This document shows, piece after piece, positions 43,894 through 52,825 of a DNA stretch of 64,000 nucleotides. A program made the translations under genes and the position numbers. The DNA is from Microbulbifer agarilyticus S89 (GTDB taxonomy: Bacteria; Pseudomonadota; Gammaproteobacteria; Pseudomonadales; Cellvibrionaceae), in contig NZ_AFPJ01000051.1 of assembly GCF_000220505.1 (NCBI RefSeq), forward strand, positions 36,137 through 100,136. The letters are read 5' to 3'. How positions within the stretch are numbered: position 1 is the first letter of the stretch; each line of letters starts with the position of its first letter. The notes below the pieces were generated by a model that was given only the letters and a program-made list of their open reading frames with translations, had not been told where the DNA came from and made no database searches.

Positions 43894-46234
43894 CACCCGG
43901 TCTATTGGCACCACCTGCCTGACTACCGTTGTATGCTGGGTAGCAGGGCTGAGTGCCTTACTGCTGTTACCAATGCCTGCCAGCGCCGATTGCACACCGG
44001 GCAATATCGGCACCGAAGGCCCGGATACCATTCTCTGCGACACTGACAATGATGCCGCCGGTGCCGACGTCAATGCGCTCGGCGGCGACGATGTGCTCAA
44101 CCTCGATGGTGGCACCATTGGTATCGCCGACGCCGGTACCGGCAGCGACCAGATCAACGTCAATGGTGCGGTGGTCGATACCAATCTGTTCACCGGCGAT
44201 GGCCACGATACGGTGACGGTGGAAAATCGCGAATCGCGGATCGGCAATTTTTTTAGCGGAGGCCTGGATACCGGCAGTGGGGACGACCGCGTTGAGATCT
44301 ACGACGGCTTGGTTTTTCGCCTGGACGCGGGTGCCGGCGACGATGCGCTGTTACTCGACGGTGGTTTCATATTCGAAACCGCAGACATGGGCGCAGGCGA
44401 CGATACGTTTTATTACGATGAGGGTCTTATCAACCACTTCCTCGGCGGTAGCGGATCGGATTATGTGGAAATCGATGCACGCGCCTATGATGAGGAAGAC
44501 ACCATACTCGATGGCGGTGATGATGCCACCGCAGACGATGGCGATATCGATACCCTGCGCTTCAAGCTCGACCATTTGCTGGATGGCAGCAAGCTGCTGA
44601 ATTGGGAAAACCTGATTATCAATGGCAGCTCGAAGCTTCGCATGTTCAACAACCTGACTGTTGGTGGCGGCCGTAGCGGGCGTGAATCACTGGGTCTGGA
44701 TATTCGTTTCGGCGGCATTCTCGAACCGACCGATGCAGAGTTTTCCATTTTTGGCGATGTGCAAAATGCCGGCACGCTGGATCTGGAAAGCGGCGCGTTC
44801 AACCAGCTCAATATTGCCACCCACGACGATGGACGCTTTGGTTCCTATCACGGTCGCGATGGGCGCCTGTGGATGGATACGCAACTTGCCGGCGACAATG
44901 CGCCGAGCGATTTTCTCTCCATCGCGGGCGATGCGAGCGGGCGCACCTTCGTCAGCATCTTCAACCGGGGCGGAAATGGTGCCCTCACCGCCGGCAACGG
45001 TATCCCCATCATCCAGGTTGGGGGGAGCAACCCGCAGAGCGCGTTTCGCCTCGCCCCGGACTACACCGGACTCGACGGGCGCCCGGCGATCGTTGGCGGC
45101 GCCTACGGTTACACATTGCATCGCGGCGGTATCGATGGAGGGAGCAACGATACCTGGTTCCTGCGCTCGACCATCAGCGATCCGTTCAATGGCAGTGGCA
45201 ATTTGATCCCGCGCTGGCAACCGGGCGCCGTGCTCTACGAAACCTATGCCCAGTCCATTCGCCGTATGAACACGCCGACCACGTTGCGCAAACGTGTGGG
45301 CAATCGCTTCTGGGCCGGCACCAGCTTCCGGGACCGCGGTACCTGCTGCTATGGCGAAGCGGTAGAACGCACCATCGATGGTGGCGGCTGGTGGATGCGC
45401 GTGAATACCGAATACAACGACAATGCGCCAGAAGAGTCGACCGCGCACGCCGAGTGGCAGCAGGATTTCGGCCAGGTACAAATCGGTAGCGACTTCTCCT
45501 TCGATCCTGCGGTCTACTATGGCCGCATGATGCTCGGGGTTTTTGCCCAGTACGGTAGTGGCAGTACCGAGCTGGACAGCTTCTTTGGCCACGGCGATAT
45601 CGATACCGATTACTTCGGTGTAGGTACATCCCTGACCTGGCATGGCAGCCAGGGCAGTTACGCCGATATACAGGCGCAGTTCAACTGGTTTGATTCAGAC
45701 CTGTATTCCACCGAGCTCTGGTACCTGGGCCGAGATAATGATGCCGTCGGGTTTAACTTTTCCGTCGAAGGCGGGCACAGTTTCAAACTGTGTGACTTCT
45801 ACTCCCTCACCCCACAACTGCAGCTCGCGTTCACCGCGGAAGACATTGACGATAACCAGGACCCCTACGGTGCCAGCATGACAGATGCGGAAAACCAGGG
45901 GGGCTTTGCCCGACTGGGCGTCGCATTCGAGCAACGCCTGAGTCAGCGGATAAACCGCAATATGTATGGCAACCTGCTGCTGGAACGTATCGGCTTTTAC
46001 GCCATCGCCAATACCTATTTCTATTTTGACGACCAGACCGCAGTGAACGTATCCGGCACCGCACTGTTTCAGGAACGGGACCAGTGGTGGGGACAACTTG
46101 GCGCGGGCTTTACCTACGATGAGTGCGGTGACGGCTGCTCGGTTTATGGTGAACTGGACTACGCGACCAGCCTGAATAACCTGGGAGACAGTTACAGCGT
46201 GCAGCTAACCCTCGGCTTCCGCTACAAGTGGTAA
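43883..46234 (+). CDS. Type V autotransporter with GxGxD-repeat passenger
   Basis: 783 residues. Signal peptide of about 35 residues (ending ASA). Passenger residues 45-200 carry seven repeats of about 20 residues, each with a Gly/Asp turn and a hydrophobic strand (GGDDVLNL, GSGDDRVEI, GAGDDALLL, GAGDDTFYY, GSGSDYVEI), which suggests a right-handed beta-helix with calcium-binding-like turns. Residues 200-470 are a further beta-rich spacer. The last 290 residues form the autotransporter barrel, ending in QLTLGFRYKW. It is probably a surface-exposed adhesin or enzyme-less stalk; no protease or lipase triad is evident. Start overlaps the OmpW-like gene's stop. Confidence 0.87.
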   Translation: MSSDTRSIGTTCLTTVVCWVAGLSALLLLPMPASADCTPGNIGTEGPDTILCDTDNDAAGADVNALGGDDVLNLDGGTIGIADAGTGSDQINVNGAVVDTNLFTGDGHDTVTVENRESRIGNFFSGGLDTGSGDDRVEIYDGLVFRLDAGAGDDALLLDGGFIFETADMGAGDDTFYYDEGLINHFLGGSGSDYVEIDARAYDEEDTILDGGDDATADDGDIDTLRFKLDHLLDGSKLLNWENLIINGSSKLRMFNNLTVGGGRSGRESLGLDIRFGGILEPTDAEFSIFGDVQNAGTLDLESGAFNQLNIATHDDGRFGSYHGRDGRLWMDTQLAGDNAPSDFLSIAGDASGRTFVSIFNRGGNGALTAGNGIPIIQVGGSNPQSAFRLAPDYTGLDGRPAIVGGAYGYTLHRGGIDGGSNDTWFLRSTISDPFNGSGNLIPRWQPGAVLYETYAQSIRRMNTPTTLRKRVGNRFWAGTSFRDRGTCCYGEAVERTIDGGGWWMRVNTEYNDNAPEESTAHAEWQQDFGQVQIGSDFSFDPAVYYGRMMLGVFAQYGSGSTELDSFFGHGDIDTDYFGVGTSLTWHGSQGSYADIQAQFNWFDSDLYSTELWYLGRDNDAVGFNFSVEGGHSFKLCDFYSLTPQLQLAFTAEDIDDNQDPYGASMTDAENQGGFARLGVAFEQRLSQRINRNMYGNLLLERIGFYAIANTYFYFDDQTAVNVSGTALFQERDQWWGQLGAGFTYDECGDGCSVYGELDYATSLNNLGDSYSVQLTLGFRYKW

Positions 46235-46299
46235 CCGCCTCCCATTGAATCCCGAGTGCGCACGTATCGAGCGCCCGCCGAATTCCCTATACTCGCCCC

Positions 46300-47238
46300 A
46301 TGAGCGACCTTCTGCCTATTGCCGCCCCGGATCACTGGGAAAACTTTCTGTGGATGCTGGGTGCGGACGACATCGCACCGGAATTCCCACTGCCGTGGCT
46401 GCCACCGGCACGACGGCAAGCACTGGCGGAATACTTCTCAGGCCCCGGCGTGCGCGCACAGCTTGAAGGTCTGCTGCTGCAAGCGCTGCAGCAAGGCACC
46501 AGCCGTCGCCTGGGTATTTACTTCGAGCAGCTCTGGGCCTTTGCCTTTACCCATCACCCGGACTACACACTGCTGGCCCGTAACCTTCCCATTCGCGCAC
46601 AAGGTAAGACCCTGGGCGAGCTGGACTTCGTTGTGCGCCATCACCCGGATAGCGCAGTGGAACACTGGGAGCTAGCGCTCAAGTTCTATCTGCAGATTGA
46701 CCACCTTTGGGTCGGCCCCGGGCTCAAGGATCGTCTCGATATCAAACTGCAGCGCATGCACGACCACCAGCTGCCAATCGCCCTCAGTGACACCGCCAGT
46801 GCGGTGCTGGGTGCCCGCGGTATCCAGCTCGACCGCCAGTGGGCCCTCATGCCCGGCCGCCTGTTCCGGCCTCTGGCGTCATTCGCCGCATGTGGCCACC
46901 CCCCGGAAGATTACTGGTGGGCCGACCTCGCGACCTTCCAGGCCTTCGCCACCTTCCAGGCCTTCGCCCCCTTGCACAACGACTCTCCTGCAGACTCTAC
47001 GGGCAGTTCCGCCGCCTGGTATCAGCTACCCAAGCCATGCTGGCTGGCGCCCTGTCAGCCGACAGGGGTTTCCTTGCCCCCAGCTGCGCCCGTCGCGCCT
47101 GAAATCTCTGAAGCACTATTAGCGCGTGGCCCCATCTGCGTGTGCCGCGTGTCGCCGGACGGGGAGCGACAACGCGGTTTTCTGGTTCCCGCCGACTGGC
47201 ATGCGCGCGCCCTGAACTCCACAGCCGCTCACACCTGA
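46300..47238 (+). CDS. DUF1853 family protein
   Basis: 312 residues. Conserved DUF1853 blocks: PARRQALAEYFSG, RRLGIYFEQLWAFAF, LGELDFVVRHH followed by EHWELALKFYLQ. The D ... E-x-K arrangement (LDFVV, ELALKFYL) suggests a PD-(D/E)xK nuclease-like fold. Function unknown. An 18-bp duplication in the gene (46933-46968) repeats TFQAFA in the protein. Confidence 0.8.
   Translation: MSDLLPIAAPDHWENFLWMLGADDIAPEFPLPWLPPARRQALAEYFSGPGVRAQLEGLLLQALQQGTSRRLGIYFEQLWAFAFTHHPDYTLLARNLPIRAQGKTLGELDFVVRHHPDSAVEHWELALKFYLQIDHLWVGPGLKDRLDIKLQRMHDHQLPIALSDTASAVLGARGIQLDRQWALMPGRLFRPLASFAACGHPPEDYWWADLATFQAFATFQAFAPLHNDSPADSTGSSAAWYQLPKPCWLAPCQPTGVSLPPAAPVAPEISEALLARGPICVCRVSPDGERQRGFLVPADWHARALNSTAAHT
46933..46968 (+). 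repeat. 18-bp perfect tandem duplication within the DUF1853 gene
   Basis: ACCTTCCAGGCCTTCGCC occurs twice without a gap, in frame, giving TFQAFA twice. A likely slippage event that keeps the reading frame. Confidence 0.95.
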
Positions 47239-47267
47239 TCGCCGGGCACCGGCAAAAGCGATCCCGC

Positions 47268-47281
47268 TTGACATAGATCAA
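47268..47281. promoter_or_regulatory. FNR/ANR-like box
   Basis: TTGAC-ATAG-ATCAA differs from the FNR/ANR consensus TTGAT-N4-ATCAA at one position. It is centred 61 bases before the GbsR/MarR-type gene that precedes cydAB, where oxygen-responsive control would make sense. Confidence 0.6.
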
Positions 47282-47295
47282 CAACCATTTACAAT

Positions 47296-47313
47296 TTTCA
47301 GAAATTTCTGAAA
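47296..47313. promoter_or_regulatory. 18-bp perfect palindrome, candidate autoregulator operator
   Basis: TTTCAGAAATTTCTGAAA is fully self-complementary. It lies 22 bases before the ATG of the regulator gene, close enough to occlude its promoter or leader. Confidence 0.65.
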
Positions 47314-47334
47314 GTTAAGAAGAAATCAAAATTA

Positions 47335-47919
47335 ATGAAACTTTCCAGTCAGGCGCAAGCCTTCGTATTACATTTTGGGGAAATGGGCAGTCGCTGGGGG
47401 TTTAACCGTACCGTCGGCCAGATGTTTGCCCTGCTTACCATCAACAACGGGCCAATGAATGCGGACCAGTTGGCAGAGGCGCTGAAGATCAGCCGCGGCA
47501 ATGTCAGCATGGGCCTGAAAGAGTTGCAGGCCTGGCGACTGATCGAGCTGCACCACCAGCCCGGCGACCGCAAAGATTACTTCACCGCCGCTGGCAGTAT
47601 CTGGGATCTGGCGCGCACAGTATTTGAGGAGCGCCGCAAGCGTGAGTTAGACCCAACCCTCACTCTGCTGCGCCAATTGTTGCTCACCGAGCCGCGGGAC
47701 GAACAGGAAACCGTAGCCCAGAAGAAAATCCAGGAAGTGTACAGCCTGCTGGAAATGCTTGATCAGTTTGCCAATACCCTGAGCAAGCTGGATGAAAAGG
47801 ACCTGCTCAAGCTGATGAAGCTCGGGTCTGGGCTCAACAAGTTACTGGACTTGAAGGCCAAGGCCACCGGTTCTGTTAGTAAAGGTTCTGGCAGTAAAAA
47901 AGGTACGTCGCGCACGTAG
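47335..47919 (+). CDS. GbsR/MarR-family transcriptional regulator
   Basis: 194 residues. Winged helix at about 15-90: FGEMGSRWGFNRTVGQMFALL, then MNADQLAEALKISRGNVSMGLKELQAWRLIE, typical of the GbsR branch, followed by a helical C-terminal region (100-170) and a Gly/Ser/Lys tail. The binding site is probably the perfect palindrome at 47296-47313. It precedes cydA by 114 bases on the same strand, so it may control that oxidase. The effector is unknown. Confidence 0.87.
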   Translation: MKLSSQAQAFVLHFGEMGSRWGFNRTVGQMFALLTINNGPMNADQLAEALKISRGNVSMGLKELQAWRLIELHHQPGDRKDYFTAAGSIWDLARTVFEERRKRELDPTLTLLRQLLLTEPRDEQETVAQKKIQEVYSLLEMLDQFANTLSKLDEKDLLKLMKLGSGLNKLLDLKAKATGSVSKGSGSKKGTSRT

Positions 47920-48033
47920 TTTCGCCGAGCTTGCCAGTGCACGCTATCCGGGCTTGCGGCACCGGACTAAACATCGCCGCTTGCTGTTTCAAACCGCGGC
48001 CACACCGGTCGTGGTTGCTCTTCTGAGGTACCC

Positions 48034-49422
48034 ATGCTGGATACATTGCTGCTCTCCCGAATACAATTCGCTGCCAATATCAGTTTTCATATCCTCTTTC
48101 CCACCATCACCATCGCACTCTGTTGGATCCTGGTCTTTTTTAAACTGCGGTTTGATATCACTCAAAATCCCGTATGGATGCGCGCGTATCGCTTCTGGGT
48201 AAAGATTTTTGCCCTCAGTTTTGCCCTCGGTGTGGTCAGCGGTATCACAATGTCATTTCAGTTCGGCACAAACTGGCCAGGCTATATGGAAACCGTCGGC
48301 AACATTGCCGGCCCGCTGCTGGGCTATGAAGTGCTAACCGCATTTTTCCTTGAGGCAACCTTCCTCGGCATTATGCTTTTCGGCATCAAGCGCGTTCCCA
48401 GCAAGGTTCATACCTTTTCCACCCTGATGGTTGCCCTGGGCACAACCATGTCGGCATTCTGGATTCTCGCACTCAACTCCTGGATGCAAACACCCGCTGG
48501 GCATGAAATTCGCGATGGAGTTGTGTATGCGGTCAGCTGGATGGAAATTATTTTCAACCCATCTTTTCCCTACCGTCTGACACATATATTGCTGGCGTCT
48601 GGCCTGACAGCCGCCTTTTTTGTCAGCGGGATCTCCGCGTACCGTATACTCAAAGGCGATTCCAAGCAGGCACCACGTGTTGCCCTGAAAACCGGTTTAA
48701 TCGTCGCCGCGATTCTCGCCCCTGTTCAGGCCTTTGTAGGCGATCTCCACGGACTCAATACGTTCAAACACCAACCCCAGAAAATTGCGGCCATGGAAGG
48801 CGTTTGGGAAACCGAGCGCGGTGCCCCCCTGCTCCTGTTTGCCATTCCCAATGAAGAAACACAAACCAACGACTTCGCAATCGGAATCCCCAAATTAGCA
48901 AGTTTGATACTGACGCATTCACCCGATGGTGAAATTCCTGGCCTGAACGAGTTCCCTGGCAATCACCCGCCGGTGGCACCAATGTTCTATGGCTTTCGCA
49001 TCATGGTGGGGATGGGTGTGCTGATGCTGGTCACCGCATGGACCGGGTGTTACCTGCTACGCCGCAGAAAAACATTACCCGACCTATTTCTCAAGTGGCT
49101 GGTCGTCATGACCTTTTCCGGCTGGGTGGCAACACTAGCGGGCTGGTATGTGACCGAGATCGGTCGTCAGCCGTGGCTCGTCACCGGGATTTTAAAGACA
49201 GCAGATGCGGTAACGAAGATTCCGCCGGCGAATGTGGGGTTATCTCTCACACTCTATTTGACCACCTACGCCGTCCTGATGTGGGCGTACATCCACACGC
49301 TGAAGCGTATGGCGCGCAAGGCGGTTTATGTTGAGGAGTTTGAAACCGCCGAGCCGCGCGCGCACGGCAGTCTGCCTAACCTGCCGAACCCCGGAACCAA
49401 CGTCAGTGGAGGTATCGCATGA
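48034..49422 (+). CDS. cydA: Cytochrome bd-type quinol oxidase subunit I (CIO type)
   Basis: 462 residues against 522 in E. coli, because the Q-loop lacks the long insertion; this is the cyanide-insensitive (CioA) form. Haem ligands: H19 in NISFHILFP, His in RLTHILLASG, and Met in GFRIMVGMG. The Q-loop core GLNTFKHQPQKIAAMEG has the conserved Lys and Glu. It oxidises ubiquinol and reduces O2 to water in the inner membrane. GAGG ribosome binding site before the ATG; stop overlaps cydB by ATGA. Confidence 0.95.
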   Translation: MLDTLLLSRIQFAANISFHILFPTITIALCWILVFFKLRFDITQNPVWMRAYRFWVKIFALSFALGVVSGITMSFQFGTNWPGYMETVGNIAGPLLGYEVLTAFFLEATFLGIMLFGIKRVPSKVHTFSTLMVALGTTMSAFWILALNSWMQTPAGHEIRDGVVYAVSWMEIIFNPSFPYRLTHILLASGLTAAFFVSGISAYRILKGDSKQAPRVALKTGLIVAAILAPVQAFVGDLHGLNTFKHQPQKIAAMEGVWETERGAPLLLFAIPNEETQTNDFAIGIPKLASLILTHSPDGEIPGLNEFPGNHPPVAPMFYGFRIMVGMGVLMLVTAWTGCYLLRRRKTLPDLFLKWLVVMTFSGWVATLAGWYVTEIGRQPWLVTGILKTADAVTKIPPANVGLSLTLYLTTYAVLMWAYIHTLKRMARKAVYVEEFETAEPRAHGSLPNLPNPGTNVSGGIA

Positions 49423-50438
49423 ACGAATTTGTAAATCACGGTGGCGACTGGCTTCCGGTAGTGTTTATCGGTCTGATGGGATTGGCAGTGCTGGTTTACG
49501 CGATTCTCGATGGCTACGACCTCGGAGTCGGCATTCTCCTGCCGATGGGGGAACAGGATGAGCTGCAGCGCGACACCATGATCGCCTCCATTGGCCCCTT
49601 CTGGGATGCCAATGAAACCTGGTTGGTGCTCGCAGTGGGGGTACTGCTCATTGCCTTTCCTGAGGCGCATAGCGTGATCCTGATGCACCTGTATATTCCG
49701 GTGGCGCTAATGCTGGTCGGGCTAATTATGCGCGGCGTTGCCTTCGACTTCCGCGCCAAGGCGGCGGTGGATCACAAACTCGCGTGGGATCGCACCTTTA
49801 AGATCGGCTCTCTAATCACCACCCTCACCCAGGGATATATGCTGGGACAATACGTCATGGGGTTTGATTACAGTGTGCCCTCACTGATGTTCTGCCTGCT
49901 TTCAGCGCTGGGCGTCACCGCAGCGTACAGCTATATCGGCGCAACCTGGCTGGTACTGAAAACCGAAGGAGACCTACAAATCCGCGTAGTACGTTGGGCG
50001 CGCCAGGCCGGTCGTGCCGCACTGCTCGGGGTTATTTCGGTAAGCCTCATCAACCCGCTGGTAAACCCCGGCGTGTTTGACCGCTGGTTTACCTATCCGC
50101 TAGTGATGTTTGTCCTGCTGATTCCCGCCGTCTGCTTCCTTGGATTTATCTTCAACGACATCCTGCTAAAGCGATTGCCCAAAGACAATGACAGACACAG
50201 CGCACTGCCATTTTTTATCACCGCGATTATTTTCACCCTGTGCTTCAGTGGTATCGGTTTTAGCTTTTATCCGTATATCGTACCGGGTGAAATCACCATA
50301 TGGGAAGCCGCGAGTGCGCGTAACTCACTGCAGTTTATCCTGATGGGTGCACTCGTCGTCATTCCTGTCATCCTGATGTATACCGCATTCTCTTACTATG
50401 TGTTCAGGGGCAAGGCAACGCAGCTGGACTATCACTAA
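49419..50438 (+). CDS. cydB: Cytochrome bd-type quinol oxidase subunit II
   Basis: 339 residues, about eight membrane segments. N-terminal VFIGLMGLAVLVYAILDGYDLGVGIL is the subunit II signature, with the conserved NETWLVL after it. It partners CydA without binding haem in CIO enzymes. The gene is translationally coupled to cydA through ATGA. No CydX-like small gene is present before the terminator. Confidence 0.95.
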   Translation: MNEFVNHGGDWLPVVFIGLMGLAVLVYAILDGYDLGVGILLPMGEQDELQRDTMIASIGPFWDANETWLVLAVGVLLIAFPEAHSVILMHLYIPVALMLVGLIMRGVAFDFRAKAAVDHKLAWDRTFKIGSLITTLTQGYMLGQYVMGFDYSVPSLMFCLLSALGVTAAYSYIGATWLVLKTEGDLQIRVVRWARQAGRAALLGVISVSLINPLVNPGVFDRWFTYPLVMFVLLIPAVCFLGFIFNDILLKRLPKDNDRHSALPFFITAIIFTLCFSGIGFSFYPYIVPGEITIWEAASARNSLQFILMGALVVIPVILMYTAFSYYVFRGKATQLDYH

Positions 50439-50458
50439 CGCAAAAACAACTTCCATAA

Positions 50459-50488
50459 AAAAGGGGCTTCCAATGGAAGCCCCTTTTC
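50459..50488. terminator. Bidirectional intrinsic terminator
   Basis: GGGGCTTCC (50463-50471), loop AAT, GGAAGCCCC (50475-50483), A-run on the left and T-run on the right. Ends cydAB (+) and the S9 peptidase gene (-). Confidence 0.92.
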
Positions 50489-50509
50489 TCATCACCGGAT
50501 ACACAAAGG

Positions 50510-52717
50510 TCAATGATCGGCCTTGAGGGTGCGGTCAAAGAAGTCCTTCATCATCTGATACCAGTGCTTGCGGGTTTCCTTGCCGCGCAGGCTGTGCTTT
50601 TTACCCGGGTAGGTCATCAATTCAAACTGCTGGCCACTGTCCTGCAACTGTTTGATCAGCTTGGTGGTATTGGTGAACAGCACGTTGTCATCTGCCATAC
50701 CGTGATAAATCAGCATCGGGCCCTTCAGGTTTTCCGCGTAAGGGAATACAGAAGAAGCCTCGTATGCCGCCGGGACCTGGTTCGGGTTACCCATATAGCG
50801 CTCGGTATAGTGGGTATCGTAAAGCCCCCAGTCGGTTACCGGGGCACCGGAGATGCCTGCTTTGAAATAGTCCCCGGCCTTGAACATGCTCATCAGTGCC
50901 ATATACCCGCCATAGCTGTGGCCGAACACACCAATACGCTCGGGATCAATGAACGGCAAAGTACGCAAGAACTTCACGCCGGTTACCTGATCCACGACTT
51001 CCACAACGCCCATCTTCTGGTAGATGGGGTCTTCAAATTTCTTACCGCGATTGGCAGAGCCACGGTTATCCAGGGTAAACACCACATAGCCCTGCTGTGC
51101 CATAAACTGGTTGAAGGGCCTGTCCCAGCTGTTGGTTACCAGTTGTACGTGCGGACCGCCATACAGAAACACCATCGTCGGGTAGGTTTTCTTGGGGTCG
51201 AAATCCGCCGGCTTGTACATCCGGTAATACAGGGTGTGCCCCTCCGGCGCGGCAATTTCGCCAAACTCGGGCGCAATCCAGTCGGCCATATACGGGTGCA
51301 ACGGGTGCCCCTCCTGCACCTTGTTTTCCTGCAGCCAGGTCACACGCTTGCCATCAACCGCGTGCAAACTGACCTGCGGAGGCGTGGTCGGATTGGAATA
51401 GGTATCGATGTAACCTGAGGCATCGCCGGCAAACTCAAACTGGTGCATGCCCGCACGGGAGGAAACCTTTTCGATTTTGCCGCTGCCTTCCAGATTGGTC
51501 ACGTACAGATGACGCTCCAGCGGCGTATCTTTGCGGCCAGAGAAGTACACCTTTCCGGACTCTTCATCCAGTGCTTCCAGCTCGTCAATTGCCCATTCAC
51601 CACCGGTCAGCTGGGCCAATTGCTTGCCGTCAAAATCGTACAGGTAAAGGTGCTTGAAGCCATCTTTTTCCGAAGACCAGATGAAACGCTCACTGTCTTT
51701 CAAGAAGCGCAGGTCATCAAACAGATTCACCCAGGTATCGCTGGACTCCACCAGCACATCGCGGGTATCGCCGCTGGGAATATCCACAAAACGCAGCGCA
51801 AGTTGCTGCTGGCTGCGGTTCTGCCACTGATAAGAGAGCAAATCATCCCGCGCCCACTGAACCCGCGGAATGTAAATATCCTGGTCCTTGCCCAAATCCA
51901 GCCACTGGGTCTGGCCGCTGGTAAGATCCAGAACACCCAGCTTGACGGTCACATTGGGACGGCCGGCCGCCGGGTAGCGTTGGCTGATCATTTCAATACG
52001 ATCCGCATAGATTTCGCTGCGGGTTACCTCGTCGACGGGACTCTCATCTACCTGCAGGTAGGCAATGCGCTCTTCATCCGGCGCCCACCAGTAGCCGGTC
52101 ATGCGGCCCATTTCCTCCTGCGCCACAAACTCGGCCATGCCATTTTTGATCGGCCCTTTGCCGTCAGCCGTTAACTGACGCTCCTTACCGGTCTTTAGGT
52201 CAACCACATAAATATTCTGGTCGCGGATAAACGAAACGAAGTTGCCCTTCGGGGAAACCCGCACATCGGTTTCGAAGGCCTCCGTCTGTGTCAGCCGCTT
52301 GGGTTTGCCGTCGCTCAGTGCGTAGTAGAAAACATCCCCGGCCAGAGGGAACAGCAGCGATTTGCCGTCCTTTGACCAGCTGTACTCCATGATGCCGCTG
52401 CCAAAGATACGCTGGCGCTCGCGCCGGGCCTTTTCTTCGTCAGAGAGGGTTTCTTCACCCTGGTGCAGGGTGTCGGAGTCGACCAGTACGCGGGTTTTGC
52501 CATCTTGCAGGCTGTACTCCCACAGGTCGTAACGGTTGTAGTCGTTCTCGCGCCCTTTCAGAAAGGTCACGCGGCTGCCGTCCGGGGAATACTGCAGCGC
52601 CCGCGGGCTGGTGCCACTCAATGCAGGGTCGGAAAATATTCGGTCAATCGTCAGGCTTTCCGCAGATAAAAATCCGGAAAAACCCGCACATACCAGTGAC
52701 AAAAGAAATCGGTTCAT
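50510..52717 (-). CDS. S9 family prolyl oligopeptidase, dipeptidyl peptidase IV-like
   Basis: 735 residues from the ATG at 52717. Signal peptide ends LSA. N-terminal beta-propeller (about 20-470) with the double-Glu motif FVAQEEMGR that binds the substrate N-terminus in DPP-IV; then the alpha/beta hydrolase with the nucleophile in GHSYGGYMA, the Asp in YHGMADDNVLF, and the His in PGKKHSLRG. It removes Xaa-Pro dipeptides from peptides in the periplasm. Consistent with the secreted M3 peptidase earlier in the window: the organism probably feeds on peptides. Confidence 0.93.
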   Translation of the reverse strand: MNRFLLSLVCAGFSGFLSAESLTIDRIFSDPALSGTSPRALQYSPDGSRVTFLKGRENDYNRYDLWEYSLQDGKTRVLVDSDTLHQGEETLSDEEKARRERQRIFGSGIMEYSWSKDGKSLLFPLAGDVFYYALSDGKPKRLTQTEAFETDVRVSPKGNFVSFIRDQNIYVVDLKTGKERQLTADGKGPIKNGMAEFVAQEEMGRMTGYWWAPDEERIAYLQVDESPVDEVTRSEIYADRIEMISQRYPAAGRPNVTVKLGVLDLTSGQTQWLDLGKDQDIYIPRVQWARDDLLSYQWQNRSQQQLALRFVDIPSGDTRDVLVESSDTWVNLFDDLRFLKDSERFIWSSEKDGFKHLYLYDFDGKQLAQLTGGEWAIDELEALDEESGKVYFSGRKDTPLERHLYVTNLEGSGKIEKVSSRAGMHQFEFAGDASGYIDTYSNPTTPPQVSLHAVDGKRVTWLQENKVQEGHPLHPYMADWIAPEFGEIAAPEGHTLYYRMYKPADFDPKKTYPTMVFLYGGPHVQLVTNSWDRPFNQFMAQQGYVVFTLDNRGSANRGKKFEDPIYQKMGVVEVVDQVTGVKFLRTLPFIDPERIGVFGHSYGGYMALMSMFKAGDYFKAGISGAPVTDWGLYDTHYTERYMGNPNQVPAAYEASSVFPYAENLKGPMLIYHGMADDNVLFTNTTKLIKQLQDSGQQFELMTYPGKKHSLRGKETRKHWYQMMKDFFDRTLKADH

Positions 52718-52825
52718 AGCTGTTCTACGGCAATCAAATTCTGAGCCGGGAAAATGACACAATTTACGCAAAATTTGTAGGGTTACGGTGCTGAGAGCCG
52801 CTACCCGCGCCGCGATCAGCAGGCA

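Noticed and set aside
44687-45643. A 318-codon frame antisense to the autotransporter
   Set aside because: Shadow frame; the autotransporter has signal peptide, repeats and barrel on the plus strand.
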